Assembly: GCF_007860135.1 (NCBI RefSeq)
Contig: NZ_SJPV01000001.1
Location: 544,939 to 608,938, forward strand
Length of the DNA: 64,000 bases
Source: Novipirellula artificiosorum
Lineage (GTDB): Bacteria; Planctomycetota; Planctomycetia; Pirellulales; Pirellulaceae
Reading direction: 5' to 3'
Positions within the stretch are counted from its first letter, which is position 1; the number at the start of each line of letters is the position of its first letter. Below the pieces are notes generated by a model, which saw nothing but the letters and a program-made list of their open reading frames with translations, had not been told where the DNA came from and did not search any database. The position numbers and the translations under genes are program-made. Shown one piece after another: positions 20,223 through 29,209 of this stretch.

Positions 20223-21446
20223 ATGAGTACCGCTGCCGAATCTTCTCACGCATCCGCTTCCGTTCCCGACGATCGCGGACGATTCGGTGATTTTGGCGGA
20301 CGTTTCGTCCCCGAAACGCTGACTCGGGCCCTCGATCAATTGTCCGAAGAATACGATCGAGCCAAAAAAGACCCGGAATTTCAGCGAGAGCTCGCCGGGC
20401 TGCTCAAAACCTTCGTTGGCCGCCCCAATCCGCTGTACCACGCCAAGCGATTGTCGGATTCCGTTGGCGGCGCGCAGATTTGGCTCAAACGTGAAGACCT
20501 CAACCACACCGGTGCTCATAAGATCAACAATACCCTCGGGCAAGCTTTGTTGACGCTGCGGATGGGCAAGACTCGGGTCATTGCGGAAACCGGCGCGGGC
20601 CAGCATGGTGTGGCGAGCGCTACGGCATGCGCTCATTTCGGGTTGCCGTGTACGGTCTACATGGGCAGCGAAGACATTCGCCGCCAAAAACCAAATGTCT
20701 TCAGCATGAAGCTGCTGGGTGCTGAAATTTGTCCCGTCGAAAGTGGGTCAAAAACACTGCGAGATGCCGTCAATGAGGCGATGAGAGACTGGATGGCCTC
20801 GGTCGAAAACACGCACTACATTATCGGAAGTGTGATAGGCCCTCATCCGTTTCCCATGATGGTTCGCGATTTTCAAGCGGTAATTGGTCGCGAAACGCGT
20901 GAACAGTGTCAGGAGACGTTCGATCGCTTACCCGATTGCGTGGTCGCTTGTGTGGGCGGTGGTAGCAACGCAGCGGGGATGTTTTACCCGTTTGTCGAAG
21001 ATGACGCGGTGCGGATGGTGGGTGTGGAAGCAGGTGGTCGAGGGAACACACCGGGGGACCATGCATCGCCCTTGTCGTTCGGAAGTCCTGGAGTGCTTCA
21101 TGGCAGTTATAGCTATGTGATGCAAGATGACGATGGTCAAACTTGCGACGTGCACTCGATGAGTGCGGGATTGGACTACCCCGGCGTGGGGCCAGAGCAT
21201 AGTTATTGGAAATCGACCGGCCGAGTCGAGTACCTCGAATGTGGTGACGACGGGGCGATGCAAGCATTTGATCGGTTGGCACGTACTGAGGGAATCATTG
21301 CGGCGCTCGAATCCAGCCACGCGGTCGCCAAGGGGATCACGCTTGCCGCAGAAATGAAACCGGATCAACATTTGGTTGTTTGTCTGTCGGGCCGAGGCGA
21401 CAAGGATGCGATGGAAATCGCCCGGCTTCGAGGCGAGTCGTGGTAG
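20223..21446 (+). CDS. trpB: Tryptophan synthase beta chain
   Basis: 407 residues from the ATG at 20223; an in-frame upstream ATG at 20121 would add an unlikely 34 residues. It condenses indole and serine to tryptophan with PLP. Diagnostic motifs are [15 protein letters not shown], the PLP lysine in [19 protein letters not shown], and the phosphate-binding GGGSNAAGM. The length is that of ordinary TrpB1. No trpA follows; the next gene is a UPF0173 hydrolase, so trpA must lie elsewhere. Confidence 0.97.
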   Translation: MSTAAESSHASASVPDDRGRFGDFGGRFVPETLTRALDQLSEEYDRAKKDPEFQRELAGLLKTFVGRPNPLYHAKRLSDSVGGAQIWLKREDLNHTGAHKINNTLGQALLTLRMGKTRVIAETGAGQHGVASATACAHFGLPCTVYMGSEDIRRQKPNVFSMKLLGAEICPVESGSKTLRDAVNEAMRDWMASVENTHYIIGSVIGPHPFPMMVRDFQAVIGRETREQCQETFDRLPDCVVACVGGGSNAAGMFYPFVEDDAVRMVGVEAGGRGNTPGDHASPLSFGSPGVLHGSYSYVMQDDDGQTCDVHSMSAGLDYPGVGPEHSYWKSTGRVEYLECGDDGAMQAFDRLARTEGIIAALESSHAVAKGITLAAEMKPDQHLVVCLSGRGDKDAMEIARLRGESW

Positions 21447-21503
21447 AATAGAAGAACACAATTCAATAGACTTCCCTACCTTCGATCCCACCGAGAATGA
21501 ATC

Positions 21504-22187
21504 ATGACGAAATTGACTTGGCTTTCCCACAGCAGTTGGTTAATTGAAACGGACGTCCACAAGATTTTGCTCGACCCCTTTTTCAAAGATAACCCTGCTG
21601 CGACCGTGACGTCAAAGGACTTCAAAAACGTCAGCCACATTCTGATCTCGCATGGCCACTTCGATCATGTCGCGGACGCAGCGTCGATCGCGAAACAGAG
21701 TGGAGCGATGATCATCGCGCCGTTTGAGATTGCACAATGGTTCACCGAGACACAACATGTGAAGAGCACCTTCGGCATGAATCTCGGTGGCTCCGCCGAA
21801 TTCCCGTTTGGCTCGGTAAAGATGATTCCGGCGCTGCACAGCAGCCAATTGCCCGATGGATCCTACGGTGGCAATCCCGCGGGATTCCTACTGTCGGTCG
21901 ACAGCAAACGGATCTATTTCGCTTGCGACACCGCACTGTTCACAGACATGCGTCTGTACGCCCATCAAGTGGACTTGGCGATTGTGCCGATCGGGGATGT
22001 CTACACGATGGGGATCGATGACAGCATCCGAGCGATCAAGTTGATTGAACCGGCTGCGGTGATGCCAACGCACTACAACACGTGGCCACCGATTGAACAG
22101 GATGCGGAAGAATGGGCAAGCCGTGTCACCGGAGAAACTTCGGCGACGCCGATCGTGCTACGGGTCAACAGCAGTTTCGTCTTGTAG
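21504..22187 (+). CDS. UPF0173 metal-dependent hydrolase (metallo-beta-lactamase fold)
   Basis: 227 residues. The N-terminus LTWLSHSSWLI and the metal motif ISHGHFDHVADA (HxHxDH) are typical of the UPF0173/YtkL group, followed by ALHSSQLPDG, YFACDTALFTDM and a final MPTHYNTWPPI histidine. It is a soluble cytoplasmic hydrolase of unknown substrate. It begins 57 bases after trpB on the same strand. Confidence 0.92.
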   Translation: MTKLTWLSHSSWLIETDVHKILLDPFFKDNPAATVTSKDFKNVSHILISHGHFDHVADAASIAKQSGAMIIAPFEIAQWFTETQHVKSTFGMNLGGSAEFPFGSVKMIPALHSSQLPDGSYGGNPAGFLLSVDSKRIYFACDTALFTDMRLYAHQVDLAIVPIGDVYTMGIDDSIRAIKLIEPAAVMPTHYNTWPPIEQDAEEWASRVTGETSATPIVLRVNSSFVL

Positions 22188-22305
22188 GCCCGCGTCTATT
22201 CTCGAAACAGCCAATGCAAATCAAGTTTGGCATCGGGCAGGCATTGAATTGGATGACTGCAGGGGGTTCTCCTTGGAAGTCACGTCAACGCTAAGGTAGC
22301 CCGAA

Positions 22306-22623
22306 TCACTCTTTCTCGCGAACTTGGACCTCATCACCGACCACTCGGACTTCAAAGCAATCGACCTTGGTTCGTGGATTATCGGTCCAGGTGCCGTCGC
22401 GGATGCAAAACCGCCATGCGTGCCAAGGGCAGGTGACCGTATTGTCCTCGGGGTCGACGTAGCCCTCGGCCAGCGATGCGCCCATGTGCGGACACAGATC
22501 GTCGATCGCATACCACTCTTCTCCGCGGCGGAACACGGCAACCATGCGTCCGTCGTAGGGAACCGCCAAACCTTGGCCGTCTTCAAAATCGCTGACTTTC
22601 CCGACCGTTTCAAACTCGCTCAT
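22306..22623 (-). CDS. Rieske [2Fe-2S] ferredoxin-like protein
   Basis: 105 residues, a stand-alone Rieske domain of NirD/ferredoxin size. Both cluster-binding boxes are present: C44-P-H46 in CPHMGASL and C65-P-W-H68 in CPWHAWRF. It probably transfers electrons to a partner oxygenase or reductase, none of which is adjacent. The spaces on either side (22188-22305 and 22624-22810) contain nothing that I can identify. Confidence 0.92.
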   Translation of the reverse strand: MSEFETVGKVSDFEDGQGLAVPYDGRMVAVFRRGEEWYAIDDLCPHMGASLAEGYVDPEDNTVTCPWHAWRFCIRDGTWTDNPRTKVDCFEVRVVGDEVQVREKE

Positions 22624-22810
22624 CTTTTTACCTATTCTGTTGCTATCTTATCCTGTTTTTCAGGTGATCCTCTGACCAGCGTGCTCTCGTTCGGTTCCCA
22701 CCTGACCCTGCTCGACTCACGTCCCTTGCCAGGAACCCCCGTTAGCGACCACACTTTAGCGTCCTGAGACAATTTGCCCCAGCACTCCTCTTTCGAAAGA
22801 CTTTTCCTCG

Positions 22811-24646
22811 ATGATCCATCATGCCCGTCGACGACTGCTTGAATCTCGTGTTTGGCCGCATGTTCAGACGCCGGCCCAATACGCGGGGGGCGAACGAAAC
22901 ATCGTGGTCAAGGACCACAGCACGCTGCGTGGAAAGATCTGTGTCGGATTTCCCGATGCCTACACGATCGGGATGAGTCATCATGGGCTGCAAGTACTGT
23001 ATTCCCTGATCAATCGCCGCGAGGACCTGTGTGCCGAACGCGTGTTCATGCCCTGGCCCGATATGGAACAGCAACTTCGCGAGCATGACATTCCGCTCTG
23101 CTCCCTCGAGACGTTTACGGCACTGTCCGATTTCGACGTGGTTGGATTGAGCTTGCAGTACGAGATCAGTTCCCCGAACGTGCTCACCATGATTGACCTC
23201 GGCGGCATCCCACTTGAATCGGAAGCGCGCACCATGGCCGATCCCTTGTTGCTGGCGGGTGGCCCGTGTTGCCAGAACCCGGAACCGATGGCCGATTATT
23301 TCGACGTGATGGTCACCGGAGACGGCGAACCGGCGTTACCGGTGATCTGTGATTTGTGGCTCGATCTGCGTGATCGCTACCGTGGCGAAGACGGCACGTT
23401 CGTTAGCGGCGAAGAAGGAAGACAGCAACGCAGCGAAGCCCTCGCGGAAATTGCCAAGGCGTTGCCCTACGCTTACGTACCGCGATTCTATCTCCCTGAA
23501 TACACCGACAACCGCGTCACGGCATTGGTTCGCACACGCCAGGATGTTCCCGAAACGATTGCCCCAAGTGTGATCAGCGATCTGGATGGAATCCCCATTC
23601 CCACGTCGCCGATCGTGCCTTACATCGAATGCGTGCACGATCGAATCGCGGTCGAAATCATGCGAGGTTGCCCACACTTGTGCCGATTTTGCCAAAGCAC
23701 CGTGATCAAACGCCCTCTGCGAATCCGCGAGGTCGAAACGATCGTCGACGGCGCATTGGAAAGTTACCGGAACACCGGCTTCAACGAGATCAGCATCCTG
23801 TCGCTTTCGAGCAGCGACTACCCGCACTTTGAACCGCTCGTCCACCGGCTACATGAAGTCTTCAAGCCACTTGGCGTGAACATTAGCGTTCCAAGTTTGC
23901 GTGTCAACGACCAACTACGGAGCTTGCCTCAGTTGATTGGCACCGCTCGCCGAAGTTCACTCACACTTGCACCCGAGGTTGCCCGCGATGACATGCGAGA
24001 ACAGATTCGCAAGAAGATCAAGAATAGCGACCTGATTGAGGGATGCCGCGCCGCGTTTGAAAACAACTTCGATTCAGTGAAATTGTATTTCATGTGCGGA
24101 TTGCCTGGAGAACGACCGGTCGATTTGGATGGCATCATAGATTTGGCAGAAGAGATTGCGAAAGTCGGGAAGGAAGTCAAAGGTCGCTTTCCGAAAGTCA
24201 CCGCCAGCGTGTCAAACTTTGTACCCAAGGCACACACGCCGTACCAATGGAATGGAATGCAAACGCGAGATTATTTCCGTTGGGCGCACAAGTACTTGCG
24301 TAGCCGCTGCCGGATCCGAAGTGTCAGCGTCAAGTGTCACAACATCGAAACCAGTCTTCTCGAAGGCGTCCTGAGTCGTGGCGATCGACGAACAGGAAAA
24401 GCGATCCGGCTGGCATGGGAACGAGGCGCCAGAATGGATGGTTGGACCGAATACCTCGATCCACAGCGGTGGTGGCAGGCGCTTGAGGATGCGGGGATCG
24501 ATATCGACCGCCAGGTCCATCAAAACTATGAATTGATGGACAAGCTTCCCTGGGATCACGTCAATGTGAAATTTGGACGCGCGTACCTGGAAAAAGAGCA
24601 GGGCAGGGCATCGGTTCAATTGGCTGCCATGGCCGACGCGGTTTGA
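22811..24646 (+). CDS. B12-binding-domain radical SAM protein (TIGR03960 type)
   Basis: 611 residues. The N-terminal ~190 residues resemble the cobalamin-binding-like domain (FPDAYTIGMSHHGLQVLYSL, LAGGPCCQNPEPMADYFDV, TGDGEPALP). The radical SAM core has the cluster motif C287-x3-C291-x2-C294 (RGCPHLCRFCQS) and continues to MCGLPGERPVDLDGI. This matches the TIGR03960 family, usually encoded next to a DUF2344 protein, which is absent here. The target reaction is unknown. Whether cobalamin is actually bound cannot be told from sequence, because the classical DxHxxG histidine motif is not obvious. Confidence 0.9.
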   Translation: MIHHARRRLLESRVWPHVQTPAQYAGGERNIVVKDHSTLRGKICVGFPDAYTIGMSHHGLQVLYSLINRREDLCAERVFMPWPDMEQQLREHDIPLCSLETFTALSDFDVVGLSLQYEISSPNVLTMIDLGGIPLESEARTMADPLLLAGGPCCQNPEPMADYFDVMVTGDGEPALPVICDLWLDLRDRYRGEDGTFVSGEEGRQQRSEALAEIAKALPYAYVPRFYLPEYTDNRVTALVRTRQDVPETIAPSVISDLDGIPIPTSPIVPYIECVHDRIAVEIMRGCPHLCRFCQSTVIKRPLRIREVETIVDGALESYRNTGFNEISILSLSSSDYPHFEPLVHRLHEVFKPLGVNISVPSLRVNDQLRSLPQLIGTARRSSLTLAPEVARDDMREQIRKKIKNSDLIEGCRAAFENNFDSVKLYFMCGLPGERPVDLDGIIDLAEEIAKVGKEVKGRFPKVTASVSNFVPKAHTPYQWNGMQTRDYFRWAHKYLRSRCRIRSVSVKCHNIETSLLEGVLSRGDRRTGKAIRLAWERGARMDGWTEYLDPQRWWQALEDAGIDIDRQVHQNYELMDKLPWDHVNVKFGRAYLEKEQGRASVQLAAMADAV

Positions 24647-24651
24647 TCGTT

Positions 24652-25140
24652 TCAACCGCGAAGTGCCGTGGATGCAAGGTTCGTGAGTTGAAAACGATTC
24701 TTCGAGATCGTTTTGTCTGTCGATAGCACCTTCCCGATGAATTCAAAGACCTCGCCCGTTCTTTCAACCAGTTTGACTTCGATCGTCAGTTGATCGCCTG
24801 GCCGAGCGAAGCCGCGGTAGCGGGCCTGCTTGACTTTGACCAACACGCCGAGCGCGAACTCGTTCGCATGGGGATCGTGTGTGTTGAATGTCGCCATCGG
24901 GTTGTACTCGGCGGCGATCAGAATCCCCGCCGACTGGGTCGTCATCTCTTGCATCATCGCCCCTGGCACGATCGGGGCACCAGGGAAGTGACCTGCAAAG
25001 AAGAATTCGTCACCTGTCACGCGTTTCTCCGCAACCAGGGTGTTGTCGGTGATCGAAAGGATGCGGTCCACCATCAAGTACGGCGAACGGTGATGCAGGT
25101 AGTCTTCGACATGGTCGAATCGGTGTTGGTGGTCAGTCAT
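24652..25140 (-). CDS. FabZ/FabA-like 3-hydroxyacyl-ACP dehydratase (hotdog fold)
   Basis: 162 residues from the ATG at 25140; the frame extends upstream to 25248 without a conserved lead. It has the FabZ signature RSPYLMVDRI followed by the catalytic histidine in AGHFPGAPIVPGAMMQEM. The usual FabZ glutamate lies in that last motif (VPGAMMQEM). It most likely dehydrates 3-hydroxyacyl-ACP in fatty acid synthesis. It is slightly longer than E. coli FabZ. It converges with the radical SAM gene, with only five bases between stops. Confidence 0.88.
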   Translation of the reverse strand: MTDHQHRFDHVEDYLHHRSPYLMVDRILSITDNTLVAEKRVTGDEFFFAGHFPGAPIVPGAMMQEMTTQSAGILIAAEYNPMATFNTHDPHANEFALGVLVKVKQARYRGFARPGDQLTIEVKLVERTGEVFEFIGKVLSTDKTISKNRFQLTNLASTALRG

Positions 25141-25336
25141 GGTTTCGACAGAATTTCCGAGGAATCGGTTGACGCGGCCAAGCGGCCCCCTCAAAGAAGC
25201 ATAGTGGCTAGGCCACCCCACTGAACGCCGGCCCACATCCGTTATCACTCGCCGTGATGTTATTTTGGTAAAACACTAACGACCAACGGGAAGTGGGTAT
25301 CCATCACTCACAGCGGCAGCTCGCTTCGTTTGCGTC
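25141..25336. other. Intergenic region between divergent FabZ-like gene and ABC operon
   Basis: This stretch separates the start of the FabZ-like gene from the first frame of the ABC operon. It must hold promoters for both directions. A moderately AT-rich patch (TTATTTTGGTAAAACACTAA) lies near 25260-25279, but I could not assign -35 and -10 boxes with confidence. Confidence 0.3.
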
Positions 25337-25549
25337 GTGCCGCACTACGGACACTTGCCCGTAATCTGCACATGGTTCCTGCTGCCTCCGAGCGCGGCTA
25401 CAATCGGCATTTGCGGATGGGGATCCACGGTATCCGATCGCGGATGGCATGCTCGCACCGAGCGGCGTTGGCGAGTTGCCGCTCGCGGTCAACATGGCCG
25501 TACGTTTCAAGGAATTCGCCTGATCGCTGATCTGGGGTCCAAGCACTGA
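25337..25549 (+). CDS. Possible small protein (70 residues) overlapping the start of the ABC ATPase
   Basis: A frame from GTG at 25337 reads MPHYGHLPVICTWFLLPPSA with a short hydrophobic stretch and ends ...GIRLIADLGSKH at TGA 25547-25549. That stop overlaps the proposed CTG start of the ATPase gene as CTGA. No family is recognised. The precise overlap is the main reason to consider it real, since ATGA-style overlaps occur repeatedly in this operon. Confidence 0.35.
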   Translation: MPHYGHLPVICTWFLLPPSAATIGICGWGSTVSDRGWHARTERRWRVAARGQHGRTFQGIRLIADLGSKH

Positions 25550-26523
25550 ACACCATTCTCGAAATCGAGCAGGTCACCAAACGCTACGGTGCCGTCACTG
25601 CGTTGAGTGAGGTTTCGCTCCGTGTTGCGTCGGGAGTGACGGGGTTGCTCGGGCCCAATGGGAGCGGCAAAAGCACGCTCATCAAGGCGCTCTTGGGGCT
25701 CTTGAAAACACAATCAGGGCACGGCCAGGTACTCGGTTACGCGTGGCCGAAGCAGGTGCGATCGATTCGTGATTCGGTTGGTTTTCTTCCCGAAGACGAT
25801 TGCTATATCGCCGGGTTGGTCGGCGTCGAATCGGTTGCGTTGATGGCCCGTTTGTCTGGTTTATCGGGAACGGAGGGGCTTCGCCGAGCCCATGAAATCA
25901 TGGATTTTTGCGATTTTGGTGAAGAGCGTTATCGCGAAGTGGAATCCTACTCGACAGGCATGCGACAGAAACTGAAGTTCGCCCAGTCGTTGGTTCACGA
26001 TCCCCCGCTGTTGATCTTGGACGAGCCGACAACGGGCCTCGATCCCGATCAACGCGCGGCAATGCTAAGCCGGATCCGAACGCTGGCAAGCCGCCATGGC
26101 AAGTCGGTGATCCTATCGACCCACATTTTGCCTGACGTGCGAGCCGTCTGCGACAATGTCATCATCTTGGTCGAGGGGACCGTTCGCGTCGTGGATTCGT
26201 TGGCGAATCTCAGCCGACCGGTTGCGCCAACGATTCATATTCACACTCTCGGCAACCACGATGACTTCGTTGCTCGCATCGCCGCTGCGGGCTTTGCCGT
26301 CAGCACGGAAAGCGAAGGGGGGATCCGGGTCGAAGGGATTGATGATCGTGAGATGCCTCGTTTGTGGGGCTGGGCCGCGGAAACCCATACGTCCATTCGT
26401 GGTCTGGAACCGGCGCTGAATTCGCTCGACAAGATCTTTATGGACGTTGCCTTGGGGCGTTCGGCTTCGACGATTGAATCCGAGCCGCATGCGATTCGTG
26501 AGGATGCTGATGCCAGTCAATGA
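25546..26523 (+). CDS. ABC transporter ATP-binding protein (first of two pairs), apparent CTG start
   Basis: 325 residues if it starts at CTG 25546. The frame contains the full first strand of an ABC ATPase (ILEIEQVTKRYGAVTALSEV, with the A-loop tyrosine) upstream of the TTG at 25603, but offers no ATG, GTG or TTG that would include it. An in-frame TGA at 25528 limits the frame. Walker A is GPNGSGKS, Walker B LLILDEPT; the signature is the degenerate YSTGMRQK form common in ABC-2 exporters. It presumably powers the permease encoded next (26510-27502). A C-terminal domain of about 80 residues follows the core. Confidence 0.88.
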   Translation: MNTILEIEQVTKRYGAVTALSEVSLRVASGVTGLLGPNGSGKSTLIKALLGLLKTQSGHGQVLGYAWPKQVRSIRDSVGFLPEDDCYIAGLVGVESVALMARLSGLSGTEGLRRAHEIMDFCDFGEERYREVESYSTGMRQKLKFAQSLVHDPPLLILDEPTTGLDPDQRAAMLSRIRTLASRHGKSVILSTHILPDVRAVCDNVIILVEGTVRVVDSLANLSRPVAPTIHIHTLGNHDDFVARIAAAGFAVSTESEGGIRVEGIDDREMPRLWGWAAETHTSIRGLEPALNSLDKIFMDVALGRSASTIESEPHAIREDADASQ

Positions 26524-27502
26524 TTTGGGGTATCGGGCGTGGAGCGGCAAGCGGGTACCACCGTTTTTGCGTCCCGTCGTCGTCGCCAAAAGCGGTATTG
26601 CATTGGTGTGGCGTCGACGGTGGCTGCGAACCATGCTGATGTTGGCGTGGTTGCCCGTGATTTTTCCTGCATTGGGAATCTTTGCATTTGAGTATTCCTC
26701 GACGGATCCACAGATGGGCCGCATGATCACGACGCTCGTGCGAGGCCCGTTTCAACAACCGGATCTGGCGCAAATGATCGCGACGGATCGAGATGGAGCG
26801 AGGCATGCGGTATGGTCCACCTTGATCCTGGCGTTTTTTCGTTACCCGCAATTGTTTGCGATGGTGCTGCTGATTGGCTTGATTGCGCCCATGCTTGTTT
26901 CCTATGACTTACGAACCAAGGCCTACCTGCTCTACTTCTCGCGTCCGCTCTCACCGCTGGAATACATCCTCGGAAAATCGTCAGTCATTTGGTTTTTGTT
27001 GATGATGATTGCGACCGTTCCTGCATTGGTGCTGTACTTAGTCGGCGTCCTACTTTCGCCCGACCTTTCGGTGATTGGGCAAACGTGGGACATCCCACTG
27101 CGGATCGTTGCGGCATCGGCCGTGTTGATGATTCCGACGACCGCTTTGGCCCTTTGCTACTCGTCGCTGACGGCAGAAAGTCGGTATGCAACCTTTGGAT
27201 GGTTTGCAACCTGGACAATGGGATTCGTCTCCTATCAAATTTTGACCTTTGCTCCGATGGTGGATGGGCCACCCGAGGGCCGTCGGGCGCCTCGACCGAT
27301 CGATTGGGAATCACTTGGTATCGATCTGGACCGATACCGTTTGTTGTCCCCCTACCACACCCTCGGCAAAGTACAAGCGTGGGTTTTTGATTTGGATCCA
27401 ACACCAGGACGCGTGATGCCAGCCATCGTGGTGTTGATGGGGATCACGATCATCGGTTTTTGGATTGTCCGTCGACGTTTGATTCGGAGGTTGAGCGTCT
27501 GA
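26510..27502 (+). CDS. ABC-2 type permease, partner of the first ATPase
   Basis: 330 residues from ATG 26510, which has GAGG six bases upstream; ATG 26504 is an alternative. A soluble N-terminal part with basic residues precedes about six hydrophobic segments (MLMLAWLPVIFPALGIFAF, MVLLIGLIAPMLV, FLLMMIATVPALVLYLVG, and the last near IVVLMGITIIGFWIV). RTKAYLLYFSRPLSPLEYIL is a typical ABC-2 coupling region. The start overlaps the ATPase stop by 14 bases. The substrate is unknown. Confidence 0.85.
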   Translation: MPVNDLGYRAWSGKRVPPFLRPVVVAKSGIALVWRRRWLRTMLMLAWLPVIFPALGIFAFEYSSTDPQMGRMITTLVRGPFQQPDLAQMIATDRDGARHAVWSTLILAFFRYPQLFAMVLLIGLIAPMLVSYDLRTKAYLLYFSRPLSPLEYILGKSSVIWFLLMMIATVPALVLYLVGVLLSPDLSVIGQTWDIPLRIVAASAVLMIPTTALALCYSSLTAESRYATFGWFATWTMGFVSYQILTFAPMVDGPPEGRRAPRPIDWESLGIDLDRYRLLSPYHTLGKVQAWVFDLDPTPGRVMPAIVVLMGITIIGFWIVRRRLIRRLSV

Positions 27503-27505
27503 GTG

Positions 27506-28441
27506 ATGATTGAGCTGCAAAATACCACCAAGTTGTATGGACGCGTGATTGGCGTCAACGATTTGACGTTGGCATTGCCGGCGGGAGCCTTTGGTCTCGT
27601 CGGACCGAACGGTTCGGGAAAGACGACATTGATCAACTTGCTGATCGGCCAATTGCGTCCTACCCTGGGTACCGTGCGCATCTTTGGTGAAGATCCTTGG
27701 CGACAGCGCGACTTGATTCGCCGTGTGGGTCTCTGTCCGGCGACGGACATTTTGTATCCGAATGTTTCCGCGTTGGAATGGGTTCAATACTTGGTTCGGC
27801 TGCACGGTTTTTCGCTACCAGAAAGCAAACGCTTGGCCGAAATTGCCTTGCACCGTGTCGGCATGACCGCTGCGATGCACCGCGTGATTGGCAGCTACTC
27901 TCTGGGCATGCGGCAACGGACGAAGATCGCTCAAGCGATTGCCCACGAACCCGAATTCTTGATCCTGGATGAACCCTACAATGGCCTTGATCCCGTCGGC
28001 CGTTATGAAATGACGGAGCTATTGAAAACATGGACCGCTGAGGGGCGCGGGCTGCTGTTTGCCAGCCATGTGTTGCAAGAAATTGAAGCCGTGACGAGTT
28101 CGTTCTTGTTGATCTATGGAGGTCGCGTGTTAGCAACCGGGACGGCGAAAGACATCGAGTCGATCCTGGCTGAGACACCTCAAGAGATTCGCGTGATTGG
28201 CAGGGACGCTCCGCAGTTGATCCATCGGCTTGCAGAAATGCCCTGGGTCGATTCCTTGCAACTCTTGTCGGAGCGAACGGAATTGAAGGTGGCGCTGCGA
28301 GAGCCAGTACACTTCTACGAGCAGGTTGCCGGGTGGATTAGCGAAGATGGGTTAAGGATTGACCGCATCACCACCGCGGATGGGAACCTGGCTGCGATCT
28401 TTTCTTCGCTCCTGAAACATCATCGGGGTGAGCTTTCATGA
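27506..28441 (+). CDS. ABC transporter ATP-binding protein (second pair)
   Basis: 311 residues from ATG 27506, three bases after the previous stop; the GTG immediately before it is less likely. Walker A is GPNGSGKTT, the signature YSLGMRQR, Walker B FLILDEPYNGLD and the H-loop is FASHVLQE. It shares the degenerate YSxGM signature with the first ATPase, which suggests gene duplication inside the operon. The stop overlaps the following permease start as ATGA. Confidence 0.92.
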   Translation: MIELQNTTKLYGRVIGVNDLTLALPAGAFGLVGPNGSGKTTLINLLIGQLRPTLGTVRIFGEDPWRQRDLIRRVGLCPATDILYPNVSALEWVQYLVRLHGFSLPESKRLAEIALHRVGMTAAMHRVIGSYSLGMRQRTKIAQAIAHEPEFLILDEPYNGLDPVGRYEMTELLKTWTAEGRGLLFASHVLQEIEAVTSSFLLIYGGRVLATGTAKDIESILAETPQEIRVIGRDAPQLIHRLAEMPWVDSLQLLSERTELKVALREPVHFYEQVAGWISEDGLRIDRITTADGNLAAIFSSLLKHHRGELS

Positions 28442-29202
28442 GGGCCAGTCTACCCCTTGATGTGATGTGGTTCGAACTCAGGCGATCGTTCTCGGCGGGC
28501 CGCTTGGCGATGTGGTTGGTCTTGGTCGCATTTCCGATTGCCATCATCGCGACGTTGCGCACGTTTGTGCCCATGGATCCGATCGAACGCTGGGGCATCA
28601 CACTCTATTTTCTCGTTCCCGAAGTTGCCTGCCTGCTGGGGCTGCTGTTGTGGGCAACACCAGCGGTCAGTACCGAACTGGAAGGACAAACGTGGATTTA
28701 TTTGACGATGCGTCGTTCCGGCCGAACCATGGTGGTGTTCGGTAAGTACTTGACTGCGGTGATGTGGTCGGTGTCGGCTGCAATCGTGTCGATCACGGTT
28801 TGCAGTTTGATCCTTAGCCCAAGTGGTGGCTTTCGGATGTGGGCGGTCATGTCAACGTTGTCGGTGCTGTCCTGCTTTTCGCATGCGGCGCTTTACGTCT
28901 TGATCGGCGTGTTGTTTTACAAACGAACGATGGTGACCGCGGTGTTCTACACGATCGTGATTGAATACGGAGTCTCCTATATTCCAGCGTTGGTCAACAA
29001 GTTGACGATCAATTACCGGTTACGTGGTTTGTTGGCGGATTGGATGAGTTGGGACCAAGCTCGCAGCCGTGCCGAAAGCGTACTGGGTGCCGAATCTCCG
29101 TTGACTCACTTGATCGTGCTGTTCGTGATGACGATCCTATTCTTGGCGGTCGCCATTTTCCTGGCAAACCGGACCGAGTTCCCAACACAACAAGAAGGCT
29201 GA
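28438..29202 (+). CDS. ABC permease, partner of the second ATPase
   Basis: 254 residues with about six predicted membrane segments (LAMWLVLVAFPIAIIATL, ITLYFLVPEVACLLGLLLWA, ALYVLIGVLFY, LIVLFVMTILFLAVAIFLA). It is translationally coupled to the ATPase through a four-base ATGA overlap. It is smaller than the first permease, and no substrate can be named. It is followed after eight bases by the FG-GAP/TPR lipoprotein gene. Confidence 0.82.
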   Translation: MRASLPLDVMWFELRRSFSAGRLAMWLVLVAFPIAIIATLRTFVPMDPIERWGITLYFLVPEVACLLGLLLWATPAVSTELEGQTWIYLTMRRSGRTMVVFGKYLTAVMWSVSAAIVSITVCSLILSPSGGFRMWAVMSTLSVLSCFSHAALYVLIGVLFYKRTMVTAVFYTIVIEYGVSYIPALVNKLTINYRLRGLLADWMSWDQARSRAESVLGAESPLTHLIVLFVMTILFLAVAIFLANRTEFPTQQEG

Positions 29203-29209
29203 TGACGCT

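Noticed and set aside
22811..24646. Radical SAM gene as part of the B12 riboswitch regulon
   Set aside because: No cobalamin aptamer precedes it; the shared B12 theme may be coincidence.
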